Source of the DNA: Yersinia frederiksenii ATCC 33641
GTDB taxonomy: Bacteria; Pseudomonadota; Gammaproteobacteria; Enterobacterales; Enterobacteriaceae
Direction of reading: 5' to 3'
DNA: 64,000 nt
Assembly: GCF_000754805.1 (NCBI RefSeq)
Contig: NZ_KN150731.1
Location: 4,679,642 to 4,743,641, forward strand
How positions within the stretch are numbered: the first letter of the stretch is position 1; each line of letters starts with the position of its first letter. The translations under genes were made by a program, and so were the position numbers. This document shows, piece after piece, positions 45,565 through 54,353 of the stretch. Below the pieces are notes generated by a model that searched no databases, had not been told where the DNA came from, and saw nothing but the letters and a program-made list of their open reading frames with translations.

Positions 45565-46332
45565 CTATTTTCCCCAGCGTTTTAGTCTGGCGAGTGGGTC
45601 TTGGCGATAGAAAGCACAGAAATGCCGATAAACAGCAGGAAAGCGATTTTCTAACAGTTCCGGTGCACTGAAAAAATACTCAGACAGTACCGCAAAACAT
45701 TCTGCGGGGTCGCTGGCAGCATAAGCATCCATACTGGCAGCTTCGATACCCACCATATCTATCTCATCTTGAATATTGTCCATCGCCTGATGCAGGTCAT
45801 ATTCCCAGGCTGCAACATCACGCATAGCAATCGGCGGTACCCCATTAGAATGACCGCCATTACGCATATCAAGCTTATGAGCGGCTTCGTGGATGACAAG
45901 ATTAAAGCCGGATAAATCGAATGAATCTTGAATATCTTGCCAATTCAACACAATCGGCCCCTGTTCCCAACTCTGGCCGGACTGCACGGTTTGACCTGAA
46001 TGAATTAGGCCAGCATCATCTTGCCAGTCATCATCAACCACAAAAGGGGACGGATAAATAAGCACTTCATGAAAACCATCTAGCCATTTAGCGCCCAATT
46101 CCATGACTGGCAGCGCAAATAACAGCATCAAGCGAGCCTGCATTAATGGGGTCAATACCAAGCCTTGCAGCGGAACCAAGCGTTTTTGTTGCAGCAAATG
46201 ACTTGCAATAGCGACCAGTCGCTGCTGTTCCTGCTCATTTAAAGGTGCCAGCAGGGGAATATTCAGCGCTTCACGCCACTGTGCAAGCATCTCCGCTTGC
46301 GGTTGGTTTGCTTTCCACAGCCACTTAATCAT
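45565..46332 (-). CDS. mtfA: Mlc (DgsA) anti-repressor MtfA
   Basis: Zinc peptidase-fold protein that binds the glucose repressor Mlc and so influences ptsG expression. The 255-residue sequence has the metal motif [14 protein letters not shown] and the [12 protein letters not shown] and [18 protein letters not shown] segments of the family. The ATG at 46332 gives the MIKWLWK start seen in homologues; an earlier in-frame start would add 20 unlike residues. In E. coli mtfA also lies between a tRNA-Ser(CGA) and a tRNA-Asn, as it does here. Confidence 0.92.
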   Translation of the reverse strand: MIKWLWKANQPQAEMLAQWREALNIPLLAPLNEQEQQRLVAIASHLLQQKRLVPLQGLVLTPLMQARLMLLFALPVMELGAKWLDGFHEVLIYPSPFVVDDDWQDDAGLIHSGQTVQSGQSWEQGPIVLNWQDIQDSFDLSGFNLVIHEAAHKLDMRNGGHSNGVPPIAMRDVAAWEYDLHQAMDNIQDEIDMVGIEAASMDAYAASDPAECFAVLSEYFFSAPELLENRFPAVYRHFCAFYRQDPLARLKRWGK

Positions 46333-46426
46333 CAGGTTGCTCACAAAGTGATAATTCGAACGTCTAAAGCAGGGAAGTGTTGTTGTAAACATGCCGTAAA
46401 AAGGGGCATGAACGCAACCGTTTCAT

Positions 46427-46510
46427 GGGGAGATACCCAAGCGGTTGAAAGGGGTGTCTCGAAAATCGTTGAAAAGAAAACCTTTCAGGGGGAAGAAATC
46501 CCTTTCGCTC
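46427..46510 (+). pseudogene. Decayed tRNA-Ser (CGA)
   Basis: GGGGAGATACCCAAGCGGTTG matches in pieces a class II tRNA-Ser acceptor and D arm, TCTCGAAAA is a CGA anticodon loop, and TTGAAAAGAAAACCTTTCA can form the long variable arm. The anticodon stem does not pair, the T-loop reads AAGAAAT instead of TTCAAAT, and no matching 3' acceptor strand is found. It occupies the serU position relative to mtfA. Likely non-functional. Confidence 0.6.
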
Positions 46511-46752
46511 TTTCATTATTCAAGCACTTATAGAAAAAAAATTCAGCGATCCTTATCACACTAAACCTGTTAATCGGGCTGATAAATAATACGCTGGCTC
46601 GGCACAGGCTTTTCAGATATTAGGTATATATTTAATCATAAGGGCAGGTTAGGGATTTCTTATTACTTACCTCATATACGGAAAAATATCATCTGGGGAT
46701 TAATCTGCACTTTCTAACCCATTTTTTATTCCTTGATACGGAGTTGAACGAT

Positions 46753-47223
46753 ATGGCTGAGTATCGGTTTTCCACTATCTGGCGAATCAAAGCGCCATTA
46801 CAGACCGTATGGGATACTCTTTCTCATCCTGATCTGTGGCCAGGTTGGTGGAAAAGCCTAGAGCAGGTCGTGGAGATAGAAAAAGGGGATGCTCTCGGTA
46901 TTGGTGCTTTGCATCGCTATACTTGGAAAGGTGCACTCCCATATCGAATAACGTTCAATATTCATGTGGTTACCATTAAACCCTTATACTTGCTTGAGGG
47001 CGTGGCTAGCGGTGAAGTTGAAGGGATTGGGCTGTGGTCATTATTCTATGATGGTGCGAATACTGTCGTCCGTTACGACTGGCAGATTCGTACGAATACG
47101 TGGTGGATGAACTATTTGTCACCCATTGCAGCACCCTTATTTCGTTGGAATCACCATAGTGTAATGTGCGAAGGTGCTAAAGGATTAGCTCGTAAATTAG
47201 GCACTAAAGTTGATATTAGTTGA
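46753..47223 (+). CDS. SRPBCC (START-like) family protein
   Basis: Protein of 156 residues with the helix-grip pattern: FSTIWRIKAPLQTVWDTLSH, then WWKSLEQVVEIEKG, and VVRYDWQIRT. Such proteins bind small hydrophobic ligands; the ligand here is unknown. ATG 46753 follows GGAG at 46740-46743; an upstream TTG at 46744 is not preferred. It stands alone between the mtfA region and a long AT-rich gap. Confidence 0.8.
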   Translation: MAEYRFSTIWRIKAPLQTVWDTLSHPDLWPGWWKSLEQVVEIEKGDALGIGALHRYTWKGALPYRITFNIHVVTIKPLYLLEGVASGEVEGIGLWSLFYDGANTVVRYDWQIRTNTWWMNYLSPIAAPLFRWNHHSVMCEGAKGLARKLGTKVDIS

Positions 47224-47688
47224 TGTTGACCCATTAACTTTCGGGTAATACCGCGAATAATCGATAGAAATAGAGTTCCACACTGAAACCATTTTCAACT
47301 ACAAAAATAAATAGCATTATTTTAAAGAGAAAAAATATAAATTTTATAGATGGAGATATTTCGACCAACACAGAAAAACATGGTTTATTTATATATTATT
47401 ATTTAAGTTTATCTTGTCGTTTTATATGAGAAATAAGCACTCTAATTTTTTTAAAAAAATATCAATTGTTTGATTTTATTGATGTTTAACTATTTTTTCG
47501 AATTTTTTTTTGCGATTTATTTGTGGGTTAAAGAAAAAAATACAAGTATTTTCTCTCGAAAAATAAATGAAATACAGCATGTTAAATAATTTTACGTAGG
47601 ATAATTCCTACAACAAGTCGGCCTGTAGTCTGATATACAAGGAATGTCTCAAAACGTTTAATGGCGGCATAAATTTTGTGTTCACGCT
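47224..47688. other. AT-rich intergenic region
   Basis: Very AT-rich with runs of A and T and no open frame. Such composition is typical of H-NS-bound control regions upstream of surface-structure genes, which fits the following DUF1120 gene. I saw no terminator for the upstream gene. Confidence 0.5.
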
Positions 47689-47702
47689 TTGATCTGAATC
47701 AA
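47689..47702. promoter_or_regulatory. FNR box upstream of the DUF1120 gene
   Basis: TTGATCTGAATCAA is a perfect match to the FNR consensus TTGAT-N4-ATCAA. It lies 92 bases before the ATG at 47794, suggesting oxygen-responsive control of the surface protein. Confidence 0.7.
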
Positions 47703-47753
47703 TCAGATAAAAGTGAATTCAATTCCCAGGCACTAAGCCTATTAAAGTGTGGG

Positions 47754-47768
47754 TATCGCGACGCGATA
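47754..47768. promoter_or_regulatory. 15-bp palindrome in the DUF1120 leader
   Basis: TATCGCGACGCGATA is a perfect palindrome around one central base, 25 bases before the ATG. It could be a repressor operator or a leader hairpin. No nearby regulator is an obvious partner. Confidence 0.55.
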
Positions 47769-47793
47769 AACGTTATATATCAGGATTATTTAA

Positions 47794-48432
47794 ATGAAAA
47801 AGCAACTGGCTAAAATGACTGTACTGTCTTCTTTAATTTTTGGTATTAATGCTGCCAATGCAGAGGCGCCAACTGCAGAATTAAAAGTTGTCGGTACTTT
47901 GACGGTGCCAAGCTGCACCATTGTTGCCCCAGATGAGGGGGTTTATGATTTTGGTCATCTGTCTTCATCATTAGTGAAATCAGGTGTTGCGACAACGGCT
48001 CTGACACCCATCACTAAAACCTGGACGGTAAACTGTGATGCCGAGACTTACCTAAATTTCACGCCAGTTGATAACCGCACTGCTTCAGCAAGTGTTGTAG
48101 CAACAACTAACTTCGGTATGGGTAATGTGAATGGTAGTGGCAAGCTCGGTTACTACACTGCACAAATGAAGAACGGCACGGTTGATGGCAAAACATCTAA
48201 TGTGTTCTCTTCTGCGACCACGACTTTCGCCGCTGCTAGCGCTGCTAATTTGACCACGGGTCTGCGAACTGGTTGGTCATCTGCGGCTAACACCCAGAGC
48301 ACGGGTAAAGTGTTCACTGCTGACATCACTGTTAGCCCGACCTTGGCAGGTACGACTACCATGGGTGGCCCGATCACTGAAGATGCAGAGATCGACGGCT
48401 CAATGACGATGAACTTCGCATTCGGTATCTAA
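47794..48432 (+). CDS. DUF1120 fimbria-like surface protein
   Basis: Protein of 212 residues with a signal peptide (cleavage after ANA). The mature part has the pilin-like start LKVVGTLTVPSCTIVAPDEG and TWTVNCDAETYLNF, with one likely disulfide (PSC to VNC), then serine/threonine/glycine-rich strands and a TMNFAFGI C-terminus. This fits the DUF1120/GltF-like family of fimbrial-type proteins. No chaperone or usher is adjacent. An FNR box and palindrome lie upstream and a terminator downstream, so it is a monocistronic unit. Confidence 0.8.
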   Translation: MKKQLAKMTVLSSLIFGINAANAEAPTAELKVVGTLTVPSCTIVAPDEGVYDFGHLSSSLVKSGVATTALTPITKTWTVNCDAETYLNFTPVDNRTASASVVATTNFGMGNVNGSGKLGYYTAQMKNGTVDGKTSNVFSSATTTFAAASAANLTTGLRTGWSSAANTQSTGKVFTADITVSPTLAGTTTMGGPITEDAEIDGSMTMNFAFGI

Positions 48433-48453
48433 CTTCCGCAGACGCTACTTCAT

Positions 48454-48498
48454 AAAATAAGGGCAGAATTTTATCTCTGCTCTTATTTTAGTTTTTTT
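48454..48498 (+). terminator. Terminator after the DUF1120 gene
   Basis: AAAATAAGGGCAGA pairs with TCTGCTCTTATTTT (one bulge), followed by AGTTTTTTT. Clear rho-independent form. Confidence 0.85.
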
Positions 48499-48674
48499 AC
48501 TAATCAAGAAAATTCCGATAAATCAATCTGATATATCTAATTTCCCCTTTGTTTTTCCTGTTGGTCTCTTAGGCCACAAATGATACCTTTCTAGAATCAT
48601 TTGGTGTGGAATATTCAAATACCCCCTCACCAGGCAATTGCTGACTTTCTCAGGGTCAATACACAGGTGTATTT

Positions 48675-49274
48675 ATGACGCTTTATGATATTAAACCGCG
48701 ATTTCAGGCGTTACTGCGCCCGTGTTTGGTTTGGTTGCATTTGCGGGGAGTTACGGCAAATCAGGTTACGTTGTTTGCCCTGATAGCCTCATTAGTGGTT
48801 GGCAGCCTATTTATATTATTTCCCTCGCGGATGATGTTTGTCCTACTACCCGTGTTCCTATTTTTCCGAATGGCTTTGAATGCCATTGACGGTATGCTGG
48901 CGAGAGAGTTTAACCAACAGTCGCAATTAGGGGCTTTATTAAATGAGATTGGCGATATCATCTCAGATGCTGCGCTCTACCTACCATTTGCTTTATTACC
49001 CTATGCCCGCCCTGAATTAGTGATATTGGCGGTATTTCTGGCCCTGCTGAGTGAGTTTTGTGGTGTTATGGCCCAAACATTGGGCCGCCCCCGTGGATAT
49101 CAGGGGCCAATGGGGAAAAGTGACCGTGCGCTGTTATTCGGTACTTATGGATTGGCAATTGCCCTTTGGCCTGAGGCCTTGGTGTATTCCGGGGGGATGT
49201 TTGCGGTGGTATCCGCATTACTGCTATGGACTTGTATCAACCGCTGCCGGGCAGCACTAAAGCCAGAGGCATAA
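48675..49274 (+). CDS. ynbA: CDP-alcohol phosphatidyltransferase, YnbA type
   Basis: Membrane enzyme of 199 residues with several hydrophobic helices. The family motif appears as DGMLAREFNQQSQLG followed by NEIGDIISD. Relative to the canonical D-G-x2-A-R-x8-G-x3-D-x3-D the third Asp is Asn, with another Asp four residues after the last position; the ynbA branch may share this. It heads the operon ynbA-ynbB-plsC-ynbC-ynbD and would transfer an alcohol to a CDP-diacylglycerol-type lipid. Confidence 0.88.
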   Translation: MTLYDIKPRFQALLRPCLVWLHLRGVTANQVTLFALIASLVVGSLFILFPSRMMFVLLPVFLFFRMALNAIDGMLAREFNQQSQLGALLNEIGDIISDAALYLPFALLPYARPELVILAVFLALLSEFCGVMAQTLGRPRGYQGPMGKSDRALLFGTYGLAIALWPEALVYSGGMFAVVSALLLWTCINRCRAALKPEA

Positions 49275-49275
49275 T

Positions 49276-50196
49276 ATGAACTCGACTCTTGTTGTCAGTC
49301 TGTCCGTTATTTTTGCTTTATTAGCTGTAGCTAGCGTCACTATTTGGGTCTTGATCTTGCGCTACCCACAAAAGGACTGGCTGGAATTACGCCAGCGCAT
49401 TACCAGCTGGTGGCTGATTATTATTGTTTTTTCTGTCGCCATGGTTAGTCCAAAATGGCTGTCACTGGTTATCTTCGGTTTTATTAGTTTTTTGGCATTA
49501 AAAGAGTTCTTAACACTTATTTCAACTCGCCGCTCTGACAATATTCCTTTGCTGTGGATGTATCTCGCTATCCCCATTCATTATTTATGGATTGGGATGG
49601 GGTGGTACGGCATGTTTGTTATTTTCATTCCGATTTATGCTTTCTTATTCTTGCCGGTACGCATGGTGATGATTGGTGACACCAAGGGCTTCTTGCACGC
49701 GGCATCTAATATGCACTGGGGGTTAATGACCACAGTATTTGCACTCAGTCATGTTGCATTCCTAATGGTATTACCCGGGGGTATTGGCGGGCAGGGCGCG
49801 CTGTTAGTGGTGTTCTTGGTGGCATTAACCGAACTGAACGATATTGCTCAATACTTATGGGGGAAATCGTTAGGCCGCATCAAGGTCACGCCGAAAGTCA
49901 GCCCGAATAAGACGCTAGCCGGTTTGCTGGGCGGAGTGGCAACTACCATGCTATTAGCGGGTATTCTGGGGCCATTATTAACACCGATGAACCTCGCATT
50001 TTCACTACTTGCCGGGCTACTGATTGGTTTAACCGGGTTCTGCGGCGATGTAGTGATGTCAGCGGTTAAGCGTGATCTTGGGGTGAAAGATTCCGGCAAA
50101 TTATTACCCGGTCACGGTGGTATTCTCGACCGGCTGGACTCGCTTATCTATACCGCGCCGCTCTTCTTCCATTTTATTCGCTATTTTTATTATTGA
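49276..50196 (+). CDS. ynbB: CDP-diglyceride synthase-like protein, YnbB type
   Basis: Membrane protein of 306 residues with about eight hydrophobic helices and the CdsA signature near the C-terminus: KVSPNKTLAGLLGG and CGDVVMSAVKRDLGVKDSGKLLPGHGGILDRLDS. It would make CDP-diacylglycerol (or a related CDP-lipid) for YnbA. It starts one base after the ynbA stop. Confidence 0.9.
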   Translation: MNSTLVVSLSVIFALLAVASVTIWVLILRYPQKDWLELRQRITSWWLIIIVFSVAMVSPKWLSLVIFGFISFLALKEFLTLISTRRSDNIPLLWMYLAIPIHYLWIGMGWYGMFVIFIPIYAFLFLPVRMVMIGDTKGFLHAASNMHWGLMTTVFALSHVAFLMVLPGGIGGQGALLVVFLVALTELNDIAQYLWGKSLGRIKVTPKVSPNKTLAGLLGGVATTMLLAGILGPLLTPMNLAFSLLAGLLIGLTGFCGDVVMSAVKRDLGVKDSGKLLPGHGGILDRLDSLIYTAPLFFHFIRYFYY

Positions 50197-50205
50197 GGGT
50201 TGGCC

Positions 50206-50844
50206 GTGAACCGACTATTGCGCTGGATTTTTACGCTGTGTGTGGCGTATCCGGTAGTGCTGGTATGGCTGGGGGTTTCTGTCTGGCAGCGAAAACAGCT
50301 GCCACTTAAAGGGCCGGCAATTGTGGTGGCGAACCATAATAGCCACTTAGATATATTGACGCTGTTTACCTTATTCCCCTTATCAACTTTGTCACAGGTT
50401 CATCCGGTCGCAGCCGCGGACTATTTTCTACGTAACCGCGCTATCGCCTGGTTCGCCACTAAGGTAATTGGCATTATTCCGGTCACCCGTGGTGGCGCAG
50501 GCAAGGGCAGTGACCCTCTGGCCGGTTGTATCGAAGCACTTTCTAATAACAAAATTGTGATTTTGTTTCCTGAGGGAACCCGCGGCGAGCCGGAAAAGTT
50601 CTCCGAATTTAAATCCGGTCTGTGGTATTTGAGCCGCCAATTTCCCAGCGCGCCGATTACTCCTGTATATATGCATGGGTTGGGACGAGCGATGGGGAAA
50701 GGGCAGCGCATTCCAGTGCCATTCTTTATTGATATCTATGTTGATAAACCTTTCTATTTTCATGACGACAAACAGACATTCCGAACTGAATTACAGCAAC
50801 GCTTTATCGCCCTGCAACAGCTCGCTACAAGGAAAATGCCGTGA
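50206..50844 (+). CDS. PlsC-like acyltransferase
   Basis: Acyltransferase of 212 residues. VVANHNSHLDILTLF holds the catalytic H-x4-D and FPEGTRGEPEKF the second block; an N-terminal membrane helix is present. The GTG at 50206 follows GAGGG at the right distance; a TTG at 50200 is possible. It is inserted between ynbB and ynbC, where the E. coli operon has no such gene as far as I recall, and would supply acylated precursors to the same lipid pathway. Confidence 0.88.
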   Translation: MNRLLRWIFTLCVAYPVVLVWLGVSVWQRKQLPLKGPAIVVANHNSHLDILTLFTLFPLSTLSQVHPVAAADYFLRNRAIAWFATKVIGIIPVTRGGAGKGSDPLAGCIEALSNNKIVILFPEGTRGEPEKFSEFKSGLWYLSRQFPSAPITPVYMHGLGRAMGKGQRIPVPFFIDIYVDKPFYFHDDKQTFRTELQQRFIALQQLATRKMP

Positions 50845-52604
50845 CTCAAGGAAATCGTATTGCTCAGGAACAGACATTTACCACCAGTGACCATGTCGCG
50901 CTATTTTACCGCTGTTGGCCGGCGCAACATGGCCCAGCCAAACGGGTAATTGTGCTGTTTCATCGTGGTCATGAACATTCAGGGCGTTTGCAGCATATTG
51001 TTGATGAATTGATGCTGCCGGATGTGACATTTTATGCTTGGGATGCCCGAGGGCACGGTCAGTCGCCGGGGGATCGCGGCTATAGCCCAAGCCTGGCGCG
51101 TTCAGTACAAGATGTTGATGAGTTTGTCCGTTTTGCGGCTAGTGATAGCCATGTGCCGCTGCAAGATATTATGGTGGTGGCGCAGAGCGTAGGGGCGGTG
51201 TTGGTCTCAACGTGGGTGCATGATTATGCGCCAAAAATTCGTGGAATGATCCTGGCGTCGCCAGCATTTAAAGTCAAACTGTATGTGCCGTTTGCTCGCC
51301 CAGGGTTAACCTTGATGCACCGCTTACGTGGGCTGTTTTACGTTAAGTCCTATGTCAAAGGTAAATTCCTGACCCACGATGCACAGCGTGTTGCCAGTTT
51401 TGATAACGACCCACTGGTCAGCCGGCCCATCGCGGTCAATATTCTGTTAGATCTCTACCGTGCTGCCGACCGAATTGTGCAGGATGCAGCGGCCATTACC
51501 TTACCGACACAATTGCTCATTTCAGGTGACGATTTTGTGGTCCATCGCGCACCACAGCAAAAGTTCTACCAGCGGTTGAGTAGCCCGGTGAAAGAGCAGC
51601 ATGTTTTGCCCGGTTTCTATCACGACACCTTGGGTGAAAAAGAGAGGCAACTGGCGTTTGATAAAATGCGCATTTTTATTGAGCGCCTGTATACCGAAGA
51701 ACTGCCTTACCACAATTATCGCTATGAAGATCGCTGGAGCGCGAGCGCGGACAGCTATCGTGCACTGCAAGTGCCGCTAAAACCCTATTGCGCTGAAGGA
51801 TTATACTATCGCGCATTGCGCTATGGCATGAAGACGTTGGGTAGCAGTGCCACTGGGGTACGTTTAGGATTCGAAACGGGTTTTGACTCTGGCAGCACGT
51901 TGGATTATGTCTATCGCAACCAGCCGGAGGGCAAGAACACGCTAGGAAAGTATATTGATCAGCAATATCTCAATAGCATTGGCTGGCGCGGTATTCGGAT
52001 GCGTAAAGTCCATTTACAACAGACGATTCAAATGGCTCTGACGCAACTACGTGATAAAGGGATGCCACTGCGAATTGTCGATATCGCGGCTGGTCATGGC
52101 CGTTATGTACTGGATGCCCTGACCGAGCAACCTGATGTTGAGCAAATCCTGCTACGTGATTACAGCGAGCTGAATGTCGAAAAAGGGCAGGCAATGATTG
52201 CGCAGCGTAATCTGGCTGAGGTGGCCCGTTTCGAAAAAGGCGATGCCTTTGACCGGGACTCTCTGGCGAGTCTGACGCCCAATCCTACACTGGCGATTGT
52301 TTCTGGCTTGTATGAGCTATTTCCGCAAAACGAGAGGGTTGCGGCTTCATTGGCAGGGCTGGCCGCGGCGCTTCCACCCGGTGGCGTGCTGGTCTATACC
52401 GGGCAACCTTGGCATCCGCAACTTAAGATGATTGCCCGTGCATTGACCAGCCATCAGGGTGGTCAGCCGTGGGTGATGCGGGTGCGTAGTCAGGGCGAGA
52501 TGGATGCTCTGGTCGAGCAGGCCGGTTTTGATAAATGCCATCAGTTGATTGATGAGTGGGGGATTTTTACCGTGTCGCTGGCGGTACGTCGTGCGAATAG
52601 CTGA
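50841..52604 (+). CDS. ynbC: Bifunctional alpha/beta hydrolase-methyltransferase, YnbC type
   Basis: Protein of 587 residues, two enzymes in one. The N-terminal 290 residues are a monoacylglycerol lipase-like hydrolase: FHRGHEHSGRL, AWDARGHGQSPG and VVAQSVGAVL with the nucleophile Ser. The C-terminal part has a SAM-binding LRIVDIAAGHGRYVLDAL and a class I methyltransferase layout. Start GTG 50841 overlaps the acyltransferase stop. The fusion is known in YnbC; the reaction in vivo is not established. Confidence 0.9.
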   Translation: MTQGNRIAQEQTFTTSDHVALFYRCWPAQHGPAKRVIVLFHRGHEHSGRLQHIVDELMLPDVTFYAWDARGHGQSPGDRGYSPSLARSVQDVDEFVRFAASDSHVPLQDIMVVAQSVGAVLVSTWVHDYAPKIRGMILASPAFKVKLYVPFARPGLTLMHRLRGLFYVKSYVKGKFLTHDAQRVASFDNDPLVSRPIAVNILLDLYRAADRIVQDAAAITLPTQLLISGDDFVVHRAPQQKFYQRLSSPVKEQHVLPGFYHDTLGEKERQLAFDKMRIFIERLYTEELPYHNYRYEDRWSASADSYRALQVPLKPYCAEGLYYRALRYGMKTLGSSATGVRLGFETGFDSGSTLDYVYRNQPEGKNTLGKYIDQQYLNSIGWRGIRMRKVHLQQTIQMALTQLRDKGMPLRIVDIAAGHGRYVLDALTEQPDVEQILLRDYSELNVEKGQAMIAQRNLAEVARFEKGDAFDRDSLASLTPNPTLAIVSGLYELFPQNERVAASLAGLAAALPPGGVLVYTGQPWHPQLKMIARALTSHQGGQPWVMRVRSQGEMDALVEQAGFDKCHQLIDEWGIFTVSLAVRRANS

Positions 52605-52614
52605 GGCTGATAGC

Positions 52615-53916
52615 GTGGTAAGCCGCAGGCAGCTCTGGCGACGAGCGGTGCTGTGGCTATTGTTGCTGGCCCCGCTATTCTTTATCAGCTACGGCCAGAC
52701 CAACCATTTCACTGCCAGCCGAGTTGGTGTGGGCAGTGTGGTATATGGCTGGGAACACCATATTCCTTTTTTGCCCTGGACGATAGTGCCCTATTGGAGC
52801 ATTGATCTGCTCTATGGTTTGTCGCTCTTTATCTGCACTTCGTTACGAGAGCAAACCCGCCATGCATGGCGATTGGTTATGGCCTCGCTGGTGGCCTGCC
52901 TCGGTTTTCTATTATTCCCACTCAAATTCAGTTTTGTTCGTCCAGTCACTGATGGGCCATTTGGTTGGCTGTTCCAACAGTTGGAACTGTTTGATTTACC
53001 TTACAACCAAGCCCCTTCACTGCACATCATGCTGGCCTGGTTGCTATGGTTGCGCTTTTGGCCGCACTGCCAAGGAATATTGCGTTGGTTAATGAGTGGC
53101 TGGTTTGCATTGATTGCAATATCAGTTCTGACCACTTGGCAGCATCATGTGATTGATATTGTCACTGGGTTGGCGGCAGGTGTGGTTGTCAGCTATCTGA
53201 TTCCAATCAATAGCCGTTGGTGCTGGCAGCGACCATGTCGTTCGGCCCTGAAACTGGCACTTTGGTATGGCGCTGCTGCTTTACTTGTCGGGAGTTTGGC
53301 TCTGTGGCTGGGAGGCGACTGGTCAATATTGGGGTGGCTGGCATTGGCCCTGCTTGCGGTGGCTGCGGGTTATAGCGGTTGGGGGGTGGCGGTATTCCAA
53401 AAGCAGGAGAATGGCCAGATTTCACCTTCAGCCCGCTTGCTGTTATGGCCTTACCGGCTGGGAGCGTGGATCTCGATGTATGGCTTCACCCGCCGATTGC
53501 CCCAAGCTGTAGAAGTAGCGGACGGCGTATTTATTGGCAGTTACCCAAGAATACAGCTAATGCAGGCCGGTGTGTTGGATGTCACCGCAGAATTTAACCG
53601 TAGCCGTTATAGTCGCCATAAAGCCTATATATGCTGCCCATTGATGGATTTAGTGGTACCCACTCAGCAACGATTGGTTCAGGCAGTTGCGAGCCTTGAC
53701 CAACTTCATCAGCAACAGGGGACGGTGTTGGTTCATTGTGCACTCGGCATGTCGCGCAGTGCATTGGTGATTGCGGCCTGGTTATTGGATACACAACGGG
53801 TCGCGACTGTGCCGGCGGCGCTGGAGTTGCTGCAACAAGCTCGCCCCCAAGTGGTGCTGCAGCCGCAGCATTTACGCACGCTCGCGCTATGGCAAAAAAG
53901 GAAAATCGCATGCTAA
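52615..53916 (+). CDS. ynbD: PAP2-like membrane domain fused to dual-specificity phosphatase, YnbD type
   Basis: Protein of 433 residues. The N-terminal part has about six to eight membrane helices with PAP2-like residues (APSLHIMLAWLLWL, LTTWQHHVIDIVTG). The C-terminal 130 residues form a dual-specificity phosphatase with the active-site loop VHCALGMSRSALV (C-x5-R). The GTG at 52615 follows GAGG at 52603-52606. The gene likely removes phosphate from a lipid intermediate made by the upstream enzymes. Confidence 0.88.
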   Translation: MVSRRQLWRRAVLWLLLLAPLFFISYGQTNHFTASRVGVGSVVYGWEHHIPFLPWTIVPYWSIDLLYGLSLFICTSLREQTRHAWRLVMASLVACLGFLLFPLKFSFVRPVTDGPFGWLFQQLELFDLPYNQAPSLHIMLAWLLWLRFWPHCQGILRWLMSGWFALIAISVLTTWQHHVIDIVTGLAAGVVVSYLIPINSRWCWQRPCRSALKLALWYGAAALLVGSLALWLGGDWSILGWLALALLAVAAGYSGWGVAVFQKQENGQISPSARLLLWPYRLGAWISMYGFTRRLPQAVEVADGVFIGSYPRIQLMQAGVLDVTAEFNRSRYSRHKAYICCPLMDLVVPTQQRLVQAVASLDQLHQQQGTVLVHCALGMSRSALVIAAWLLDTQRVATVPAALELLQQARPQVVLQPQHLRTLALWQKRKIAC

Positions 53917-54323
53917 ATCATCCTATCGCAGGGCAGGTTTTGACCATTCATCTTGCCAGTTGGCGGTATCTGGCCGCCTTGACGCTGCCCCCCATCATCT
54001 TTGCCCTATGGGGAGCTGATAGTATCATTGCGGCACTATTATTGCTGCTTGCCGGTGTCAGCCATTATTATTGCTGGCGTTTATGGCTTGATGAGCGACT
54101 TTTTACTTTGCTGTATAGCAGTGAGCCGCAAACCGATGATTTTGATATGGCGTTACAGCAATTATGGGGTGGAAAACCAGAAAATGGGCGCTCTCTCGAC
54201 TCGCGCTGGCGGGGATCCACTAAGCTATTGCATCGCGCGATGTGCAGCATTTTATTATTGTGGCTGGTGATGGTGAGCGCGCCGTTGATTGACCTGATTT
54301 GGACGAGCGGAGGCAACATCTAG
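53910..54323 (+). CDS. Small membrane protein of the ynb operon
   Basis: Protein of 137 residues with hydrophobic segments near residues 17-35, 36-55 and 105-130. I recognise no family. The ATG at 53910 follows AAGGA and overlaps ynbD by seven bases; an upstream in-frame start at 53736 would lie inside ynbD and is rejected. It is the last gene of the operon, before a convergent terminator. Confidence 0.7.
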   Translation: MLNHPIAGQVLTIHLASWRYLAALTLPPIIFALWGADSIIAALLLLLAGVSHYYCWRLWLDERLFTLLYSSEPQTDDFDMALQQLWGGKPENGRSLDSRWRGSTKLLHRAMCSILLLWLVMVSAPLIDLIWTSGGNI

Positions 54324-54340
54324 CAGGCTTTGCAGCCTGC
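54323..54340. terminator. Hairpin between the ynb operon and yihW
   Basis: GCAGGCT (54323-54329) pairs with AGCCTGC (54334-54340) around a 4-base loop between convergent genes. The run after it is weak in both directions. Confidence 0.55.
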
Positions 54341-54353
54341 CGGTGCTTTATAT

